Assembly (NCBI GenBank): GCA_902464195.1 | Contig: CABQJB010000060.1 | Coordinates: 1-10,478 of the forward strand | Length of the DNA stretch: 10,478 nt | Reading direction: 5' to 3' | Origin: an uncultured Megasphaera sp. | GTDB taxonomy: Bacteria; Bacillota; Negativicutes; Veillonellales; Megasphaeraceae | Shown here: positions 5,998 through 10,478 of the stretch, in pieces | How the letters are laid out: the number at the start of each line of letters is the position of its first letter | Position numbering within the stretch: the stretch's first letter is position 1 | The notes under the pieces: generated by a model | Database searches by the model: none | What the model saw: only the letters and a program-made list of their open reading frames with translations | What the model was told of the DNA's origin: nothing | Translations under genes and position numbers: made by a program

Positions 5998-6558
5998 TCA
6001 CATTTGTACGTTCGGCATGAAGCTGCGGGACATGTGGGCAATGATGGCCTGGTACTTATCTTTTTTGCTGGTCGGATAGGTGACGGTGAAGGCCGTGTAG
6101 GTCTTGTTCTTGTCGTTGATGTAGAGTTCATGGTAGTAGGACTTCTTGCCGTCGGTCCAGCCGATGGCATAGCTGTTCTTGGTCTTGATATTGGTCGTCA
6201 GCGTCGGCGATCCGTTCATACCCAGGGCCATGTTGTAGAGTTCGTCGATGGTAAAGTTCATGCTGTTCTTGGCAGCATAGGTCATGTAGACGGCATCGTC
6301 TTTAGGGTCCTGGAAGTAGCAGCCATCGCCGTCGGCGTTCATGTCGGCTGTCGTCGCAGCCCGCGGGATATCGACGGCATACTGATAGGCGCTGTTATAG
6401 TATTGATAGTAGTTCTTGTCTTTAGTCGTCATGACCTGGACAACTTCATAGCTGTCAGCACTGGCACTCTTGATGCTTACCTTTTCTTCAGCCATGACCG
6501 TCGAACCGGCAATACACGTAAGGGCTGCTGCCAACATGACGAGATTCTTCAATTTCAT
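5998..6558 (-). CDS. Small secreted protein of unknown function
   Basis: A 186-residue protein with a classical signal peptide: KLK at the N-terminus, hydrophobic core LVMLAAALTCIAG and a likely cut after VMA (residue 23). The cysteine in the core lacks a proper lipobox, so a soluble exported protein is favoured over a lipoprotein. The mature part is tyrosine-rich with YNSAYQYAVDIP (about 54-65), a glycine/aspartate patch ADGDGCYFQDP (about 75-85) and a late TAFTVTYP segment. The order 'Y..A..IP - NGDGCxFxxP - VYMTYAA - ... - MSRSF' recalls small exported PsbP/Mog1-like domains in Negativicutes and others. That is a weak resemblance and no function is assigned. The ATG at 6558 follows AAGGAGTG at 7-bp spacing. 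It has its own promoter about 200 bp upstream, and repeat clusters flank it on both sides. Confidence 0.85.
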   Translation of the reverse strand: MKLKNLVMLAAALTCIAGSTVMAEEKVSIKSASADSYEVVQVMTTKDKNYYQYYNSAYQYAVDIPRAATTADMNADGDGCYFQDPKDDAVYMTYAAKNSMNFTIDELYNMALGMNGSPTLTTNIKTKNSYAIGWTDGKKSYYHELYINDKNKTYTAFTVTYPTSKKDKYQAIIAHMSRSFMPNVQM

Positions 6559-6587
6559 AAATAATCACTCCTTTATGGTAGATGCGG

Positions 6588-6620
6588 AAAAGGAGCTGTC
6601 GAGTGAAGACAGCTCCTTTT
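6588..6620 (-). terminator. Intrinsic-terminator hairpin in the leader of the secreted-protein gene
   Basis: A perfect stem of 13 pairs, AAAAGGAGCTGTC / GACAGCTCCTTTT, around a 7-nt loop, with four T-equivalents on each strand. On the minus strand it lies between the promoter (6763-6768) and the ribosome site (6566-6573), so it could act as an attenuator. It could alternatively be a bidirectional barrier. Confidence 0.7.
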
Positions 6621-6623
6621 GAG

Positions 6624-6651
6624 TTGCTAGTGGCTAGTGGTTAGTGGTTAG
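6624..6651. repeat. Heptanucleotide array in the leader
   Basis: Four 7-bp units: TTGCTAG, TGGCTAG, TGGTTAG, TGGTTAG. TGGCTAG and TGGTTAG recur exactly in the array at 10420-10478. Confidence 0.7.
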
Positions 6652-6762
6652 CAGTAAGAAAAGTTTTTATTTCCTCGCTACAAACGACAAGCTCTATACT
6701 ACAAGCTAAACACTCCAAGGATTTTCGCAGGAAGGCGAAGGGCCTGTGCGATACTCCCTATT

Positions 6763-6771
6763 ATTATATCA
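6763..6771 (-). promoter_or_regulatory. Extended -10 promoter of the secreted-protein gene
   Basis: The minus strand reads TGATATAAT with the hexamer at 6763-6768, the same extended -10 sequence as the ppaC promoter. No convincing -35 is seen. The predicted start is near 6757. Confidence 0.6.
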
Positions 6772-6811
6772 TATTTTTCATTTTTAGCCATTGAATTTCC
6801 GCTTTATCCGC

Positions 6812-7002
6812 GGGTTTATCCGCAGGATTCGCGGCGGGCCGCCTTTACAGGACGGCCCCTACGAAGGCCCCCAGCCGGGGCATTTTTTACGCGCTGAGGG
6901 TTTCCCGAAGCGTCGTTGTCCACCTGAGTCTGTCGCGGCGGGACGCCGCATCCGATTCCGAGGCGGCCTGCGGCCTGCGAACGGCGACCTGCAGGATGCC
7001 CT
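6812..7002. repeat. Composite C+B repeat, tandem copy 1
   Basis: The C core GGATTCGCGGCGGGCC (from 6825) is followed by a plus-strand terminator (6866-6888), the B unit (GCGCTGAGGG, hairpin GCGGCG-GGA-CGCCGC near 6934-6948) and a heptad tail with GGCCTGC, GGCCTGC, GAACGGC, GACCTGC units. It precedes the next copy by a 192-bp period. Just before it is a TTTATCCGC direct repeat with 12-bp spacing (about 6803-6822). The 6781-7203 stretch holds no credible gene. Confidence 0.8.
6866..6888 (+). terminator. Plus-strand intrinsic terminator in tandem copy 1
   Basis: GCCCC (6867-6871) pairs with GGGGC (6877-6881), followed by A and six Ts (6883-6888). It is oriented against the genes. Confidence 0.6.
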
Positions 7003-7206
7003 TAATTGGATTCACAGGATTCGCGGCGGGCCGCCTTTACAGGACGGCCCCTACGAAGGCCCCAGCCGGGGCATTTTTTACGAGCCGAGGGTTACTCGAG
7101 GCAATGTTGTCCACTTGAGTCTGTCGCCGCGCAGCGGCATCTGATTCCAAAGCGGCCTGCGAACGGCGACCTGCGGCCTGCGGGCCGTCCGTCGGGACGG
7201 CCCCTA
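7003..7206. repeat. Composite C+B repeat, tandem copy 2, overlapping the glyS stop
   Basis: It begins with ATTGGATTCACAGGATTCGC and repeats the C core, plus-strand terminator, B unit (GAGCCGAGGGT, hairpin GCCGC-GCA-GCGGC near 7124-7138) and heptads (GGCCTGC, GAACGGC, GACCTGC, GGCCTGC). It ends in a perfect 9-bp hairpin GGGCCGTCC / GGACGGCCC (7182-7203). The edge GGCCCCTAC contains the glyS stop (minus TAG, 7204-7206). The hairpin may protect or end the glyQS mRNA, for which no U-tract terminator is visible. Confidence 0.8.
7058..7079 (+). terminator. Plus-strand intrinsic terminator in tandem copy 2
   Basis: GCCCC (7059-7063) pairs with GGGGC (7068-7072), followed by A and six Ts (7074-7079). 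It would stop antisense transcription before it enters glyS. Confidence 0.6.
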
Positions 7207-9252
7207 CGCCAATTTCTTGATGTCGCCTAAGGGCTGGATGAGGCTGTAGGTCAGGGCCAAGAGGTGGATACGGTTTTCTTTGACCGCTTCGTCTTTGTGC
7301 ATGACCAGGACGTTGTCCAGGAAATCGTTGATGGCGGCAATGCCTTCGGAGAGGACTTCGGCTACGCCTTCGTAGTCATAGACGGCGTATTTCTGCGGCA
7401 AGTTGACCTGCATGGCCTGGCAGGCGCTGTAGAGGGCCTTTTCTTCTTCCGTTTCAAAGAGGTCCGGGTTGACGTCGGTATCGTCGGCGCCTTTGATCAT
7501 GTTGCTGACGCGGGTGAAGGCCTGCAGAAGGTCGGTCTTGCCCATGATGTCGGCATCGATGAGGGCCTGGGCACGGCGGGCTTCTTCATAGGCGTTGAGT
7601 GTATCCGAAGCCAGGACGCAGTCGATGATGTGGTAATCCATGCCTTTATCCTGGAAGATGTTCTTCAGGCGCAGCGTGAAGTAGTCGTCGAGCTGACCCA
7701 TGACTTTGGCTGCGTCTTCCCCTTCTACGCCGAGGAGGTTGAGGACGAAGGCAAAGACTTCATGGCAGTTGAGATTCCAGCCGGCATCCATGAGGATGTT
7801 GAGGGTACCGATGGTCTGGCGGCGCAGGGCAAAGGGGTCCTGCGAGCCCGTCGGGATGAAGCCGCGGCTGAACATGCCCGTAATGGTATCGAACTTGTCG
7901 GCAATGCCCAGGACTTTGCCCATGTCGGTCTGCGGCAGGACGTCGCCGGCAAAGCGCGGCTGGTACTGTTCGTTGATGGCTTCGGCCACGCCGGCATCTT
8001 CGCCGTCGATGAGGGCATATTCCTTGCCCATGACGCCCTGGAGTTCCGTGAATTCCATGACCATCTGTGTAGCCAGGTCGGCTTTGGCCAGGAGCGATGC
8101 ACGCTGCAGCTTGGCGTCATCCAGGCCGAGGTCGAGTTTATGATTGAGGAAGACCGTAATCTTTTCCAGGCGCTGGGCTTTGTCATAGAGCGTACCCAGG
8201 CCGTCCTGGAAGACGATTTTCTTCAATTTTTCCGTGTAATCGACGAGCTTATGTTTCTTGTCTTCTTCAAAGAAGAACTTGGCATCGTCCAGGCGGGCGC
8301 GGAGGACGCGTTCGTTGCCGTGCTGGACCGTTTCCAGATGGTAATCGTTGCCGTTGCGGACGGTCAGGAAGAGGTTCATGAGCTTGCCGTCTTTATCGCG
8401 CATGGGGAAATAACGCTGGTGGTCCTTCATCGGCGTAATGATGGCCGCTTCCGGCAGTTTCAGGTAGTCTTCATCGAATTCGCCGCAAAGGGCCGTCGGG
8501 TATTCGACGAGGTAGACGACTTCTTCCAGGAGGTCGTCGTCCATGATGATGGTGCCGCCCTTTTCGTCAGCCAGTTTCTGCAGGCCTTCGAGGATCATCT
8601 GTTTGCGGACTTCTGGGTCGACGATGAGGAAATGTTCCTTGCACGTTTCTTCATAGGCTGCCGGGCTTTCGATGGTGAAATCGCCGGTACCCAGGAAGCG
8701 GTGGCCGCGGCTGACGTTGCCCGATTTGACGTTAGCCAGTTCAAAGGGGATGACATCTTTATCGAAGAGGGCGACGAACCAGCGGATAGGACGGACGAAG
8801 TGGAAGTCCAGGCTGCCCCAGTGCATGCTCTTGGGGAAATTGAGGCCCGTGACGATGCCCTTCATGAGGTCCGGCAAGAGGCCGGCCGTGTCAGCGCCGA
8901 CACTGGTGACGTTAGCATAGACGTAGCCGTCTTCGACGACCAGGTCCTTGACATCGATTTTCTGGCCCCGGGCAAAGCCCATGGCGGCTTTCGTCGGGTT
9001 GCCGTCGGCATCGTAAGCGATCTTGACCGACGGGCCTTTATGTTTGGCCGATACGTCGGCCTGTTTTTCAGCGACGCCCTTCATGAGGAGAGCAATGCGG
9101 CGCGGCGTACCGATAGTACGGATCGATTCATAGGCGATATGGGATTCGCCAAAGGATTTCCCGGCCAGGTCCCGGACCTGGGAAAGGATACTCGGCATAT
9201 AATGAGCCGGGATTTCTTCAGTACCGATTTCAAGTAACAAATCTTTGCTCAT
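7204..9252 (-). CDS. glyS: Glycine--tRNA ligase beta subunit
   Basis: The 682-residue beta subunit of the bacterial alpha2beta2-type glycyl-tRNA synthetase; it binds tRNA-Gly and, with GlyQ, charges it in the cytoplasm. Family landmarks: LLLEIGTEEIPA (5-16), TPRRIAL (49-55), KGPS (72-75), MHWG and RPIRWFVAL (143-162), SRGHRF (181-186), YPTAL (251-255), KDHQRYFP (276-283), NERVLRARLDDAKFF (313-327), KADLATQMVMEFTELQGVMG (390-409), PTGSQDPFALRR (467-478) and the C-terminal FLDNVLVM segment of the anticodon-binding region. Length is normal. The ATG at 9252 comes one base after the glyQ stop, with its AAGGAGG ribosome site inside the last glyQ codons, implying translational coupling. The TAG stop falls in the edge of a repeat. 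Confidence 0.97.
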   Translation of the reverse strand: MSKDLLLEIGTEEIPAHYMPSILSQVRDLAGKSFGESHIAYESIRTIGTPRRIALLMKGVAEKQADVSAKHKGPSVKIAYDADGNPTKAAMGFARGQKIDVKDLVVEDGYVYANVTSVGADTAGLLPDLMKGIVTGLNFPKSMHWGSLDFHFVRPIRWFVALFDKDVIPFELANVKSGNVSRGHRFLGTGDFTIESPAAYEETCKEHFLIVDPEVRKQMILEGLQKLADEKGGTIIMDDDLLEEVVYLVEYPTALCGEFDEDYLKLPEAAIITPMKDHQRYFPMRDKDGKLMNLFLTVRNGNDYHLETVQHGNERVLRARLDDAKFFFEEDKKHKLVDYTEKLKKIVFQDGLGTLYDKAQRLEKITVFLNHKLDLGLDDAKLQRASLLAKADLATQMVMEFTELQGVMGKEYALIDGEDAGVAEAINEQYQPRFAGDVLPQTDMGKVLGIADKFDTITGMFSRGFIPTGSQDPFALRRQTIGTLNILMDAGWNLNCHEVFAFVLNLLGVEGEDAAKVMGQLDDYFTLRLKNIFQDKGMDYHIIDCVLASDTLNAYEEARRAQALIDADIMGKTDLLQAFTRVSNMIKGADDTDVNPDLFETEEEKALYSACQAMQVNLPQKYAVYDYEGVAEVLSEGIAAINDFLDNVLVMHKDEAVKENRIHLLALTYSLIQPLGDIKKLA

Positions 9253-9253
9253 C

Positions 9254-10132
9254 TTATTTTTCCTCCTTATTCAGCATCGGGAAACCTAATTTTTCACGCT
9301 GTTCCAAGTACGCTTTGGCGCAGGCCCGTGCCATGTTGCGGACGCGGCCGATGAAGGCGGCTCGTTCGCTGACGCTGATGGCGCCGCGGGCGTCGAGGAG
9401 GTTGAACGTGTGCGAGCATTTCAATACGTAGTCATAGGCCGGAAGGACGAAGCCGGCTTTGATGACCCGCATGGCTTCTTTTTCATATTCATCGAAGAGG
9501 TGGAACAAGAGATCGGCATTGCTCAATTCAAAAGCATACGTCGACTGTTCGACTTCGTTCTGATGGAAGATATCACCATAAGTGACGTCTTCGTTCCATT
9601 TGAGGTCATAGACGTTTTCGACGCCCTGGATATACATGGCCAGGCGTTCCATGCCGTATGTGATTTCCGACGAAACGGGAGCGACGTCGATGCCGCCGAC
9701 CTGCTGGAAGTAGGTGAACTGCGTGACTTCCATGCCGTCGAGCCAGACTTCCCAGCCAAGGCCCCAGGCGCCGAGGGTCGGCGATTCCCAGTTATCTTCG
9801 ACGAAACGGATATCGTGTTCTGCCGGGTTGATGCCCAGTGTTTCCAGACTCTTCAGATAGAGTTCCTGGATGTTGTCCGGCGACGGTTTGCAAATGACCT
9901 GGAACTGATGATGCTGGTACAGGCGGTTCGGGTTGTCGCCATAACGGCCGTCAGCCGGGCGGCGAGACGGTTCGACATAGGCAACGTGCCACGGTTCCGG
10001 CCCGAGCGTGCGCAGGAAGGTAGCCGGGTTCATAGTCCCTGCCCCTTTTTCTACATCATACGGTTCGTAAATGATACAGCCCTGAGAAGACCAAAAGCTC
10101 TTCAATGCAAATATCATGTCTTGAAAATTCAT
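9254..10132 (-). CDS. glyQ: Glycine--tRNA ligase alpha subunit
   Basis: The 292-residue catalytic alpha subunit (class II synthetase core) that forms glycyl-adenylate. Landmarks: FQDMIFALKSFW (3-14), EPYDVEKGAGTMNPATFLR (23-41), the motif-2 region VEPSRRPADGRYGDNPNR (53-70) and YQHHQFQVI (72-80), the glycine-pocket region DNWESPTLGAWGLGWEVW (113-130), MEVTQFTYFQQVGG (134-147), motif 3 YGMERLAMY (159-167) and LDARGAISVSERA (246-258). Length is normal. The start is the ATG at 10132 with AGGAGGG seven bases upstream. An in-frame extension to 10243 is rejected because it translates the T-box terminator. The gene is controlled by the glycine T-box leader and cotranscribed with glyS. Confidence 0.97.
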   Translation of the reverse strand: MNFQDMIFALKSFWSSQGCIIYEPYDVEKGAGTMNPATFLRTLGPEPWHVAYVEPSRRPADGRYGDNPNRLYQHHQFQVICKPSPDNIQELYLKSLETLGINPAEHDIRFVEDNWESPTLGAWGLGWEVWLDGMEVTQFTYFQQVGGIDVAPVSSEITYGMERLAMYIQGVENVYDLKWNEDVTYGDIFHQNEVEQSTYAFELSNADLLFHLFDEYEKEAMRVIKAGFVLPAYDYVLKCSHTFNLLDARGAISVSERAAFIGRVRNMARACAKAYLEQREKLGFPMLNKEEK

Positions 10133-10151
10133 CGTATTCCCTCCTAAATAC

Positions 10152-10188
10152 AAAAAAGTCCCTGTAACACATGACATGTTACAGGGAC
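10152..10188 (-). terminator. T-box terminator of glyQS
   Basis: On the minus strand GTCCCTGTAACA pairs with TGTTACAGGGAC around a TGTCATG loop (stem 10158-10188), followed by six Ts (10152-10157). Its 5' arm contains CCCT, which can pair instead with AGGG of the T-box to form the antiterminator. Confidence 0.92.
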
Positions 10189-10376
10189 GAGTATACGTAC
10201 CCGCGGTTCCACCCTGATTGGTCCAAAGACCCGCTTGATTCATCGGCCATACGCATCGAACGACTTCCGGCCGCGGCCTTCAGAGCGCCTTCCGCATCGG
10301 CAGCAGGCTCACACTGTCCCTGCTTCGCTGAGGATGATACGTACTTACTCTCCTGCATCGCCTATTGATTTGTACG
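10152..10376 (-). promoter_or_regulatory. Glycine T-box riboswitch leader
   Basis: The T-box sequence AGGGTGGAACCGCGG is at 10201-10215 (minus). Its UGGA (10208-10211) can pair with the 3' UCCA end of uncharged tRNA-Gly, whose discriminator is U. The Stem I 5' side holds GAGAGTAAGTA (about 10341-10351). On the 3' side GAAGGCGCTCT presents GGC (10287-10289), a glycine codon in the specifier position just above the AGAG:CUCU base pairing. Uncharged tRNA-Gly binding would favour the antiterminator (AGGG:CCCU) and permit glyQS transcription. The assignment of the exact specifier position is inference; the class and its glycine partner gene agree. Confidence 0.93.
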
Positions 10377-10382
10377 AACCCT

Positions 10383-10411
10383 ATCATAGCAGAGATGAGG
10401 GGAAAAGTCAA
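10383..10411 (-). promoter_or_regulatory. glyQS promoter
   Basis: Minus strand TTGACT (10406-10411), 17-bp spacer, TATGAT (10383-10388), with a predicted start near 10376 at the beginning of the T-box leader. Confidence 0.85.
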
Positions 10412-10419
10412 TTGTTTTG

Positions 10420-10478
10420 TGGCTAGGGGCTCGTGGCTCGTGGTTCGTGGCTCGTGGCTCGTGGTTAGGGGTTAGGGG
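10420..10478. repeat. Heptanucleotide array upstream of the glyQS promoter
   Basis: Eight consecutive 7-bp units: TGGCTAG, GGGCTCG, TGGCTCG, TGGTTCG, TGGCTCG, TGGCTCG, TGGTTAG, GGGTTAG, then GGG to the window end. The array probably continues outside the window. It starts 8 bp beyond the -35 hexamer. Confidence 0.85.

Larger units (their letters stand above)
6559..6757 (-). promoter_or_regulatory. Long untranslated leader, candidate attenuator
   Basis: About 200 nt separate the promoter from the ATG with no plausible short reading frame. In transcript order it holds a TTCGC...GCGAA hairpin (about 6725-6740), GAGCTTGT-like direct repeats (about 6680-6705), a heptad array (6624-6651) and the terminator hairpin. 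I do not recognise a known riboswitch class here. Confidence 0.35.

Noticed and set aside
6812..7206. CRISPR array
   Set aside because: The repeat period is 192 bp with conserved sequence throughout, not short repeats with unique spacers, and there are no cas genes.
6791..7230. Plus-strand frames across the tandem repeats encoding RRIRGGPP/RRPQPGHFLRAEG-like peptides
   Set aside because: The same peptide appears in different frames of repeated DNA, there is no ribosome site, and terminators interrupt the stretch.
7264..9237. Long plus-strand open frame (657 codons) antisense to glyS; similar ones antisense to pcrA, ppaC and glyQ
   Set aside because: These arise because GC-rich third positions suppress stops in the opposite frame. 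They lack family motifs, and the minus-strand genes are unmistakable.
10133..10243. N-terminal extension of glyQ
   Set aside because: The extra codons translate the T-box terminator and T-box sequence, and AGGAGGG immediately precedes the ATG at 10132.

Overview
The window looks like a chromosomal segment of a mid-to-high GC Bacillota genome. The likely group is the Negativicutes (Veillonellaceae or Megasphaera-like). The pointers are a split glyQ/glyS pair under a T-box, a CBS-containing family II pyrophosphatase, an anaerobe-type BioB and dense structured intergenic repeats. The group is inferred from remembered sequence style, not from a search.

All seven genes lie on the minus strand, so transcription runs from high to low coordinates. 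In that order: (1) heptad repeats, the glyQS promoter and a glycine T-box leader with terminator (about 10152-10478); (2) glyQ and glyS, one base apart, encoding the two glycyl-tRNA synthetase subunits; (3) a repeat-rich stretch (6800-7206) with two tandem ~192-bp composite repeats, then a promoter and ~200-nt leader with an intrinsic-terminator hairpin; (4) a small secreted protein of unknown function; (5) another composite repeat (5698-5995); (6) rplS (ribosomal protein L19) with its own promoter, leader and strong terminator; (7) bioB (biotin synthase) with a consensus promoter and a possible biotin-repressor operator; (8) ppaC (Mn-dependent pyrophosphatase with a CBS insert) and, after a terminator, pcrA (UvrD-family helicase); (9) a repeat block (1-236).

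The genes are unrelated housekeeping functions: glycine charging, translation, biotin synthesis, pyrophosphate removal and DNA repair. Each is transcribed as a short unit. They do not form a single pathway.

The unusual content is between the genes. Several repeat families recur: an A unit with two hairpins, a ~120-bp B unit with two hairpins whose arms vary but keep pairing, a C unit carrying a plus-strand terminator, and degenerate 7-bp arrays. In four of seven genes (pcrA, bioB, the secreted gene, glyS) the repeat begins at or within a few bases of the stop codon, and in pcrA and glyS the TAG stop is part of the repeat motif. BioB also appears to lack one classical [2Fe-2S] ligand cysteine and to have a cysteine elsewhere, suggesting the recently described anaerobe class of biotin synthase.
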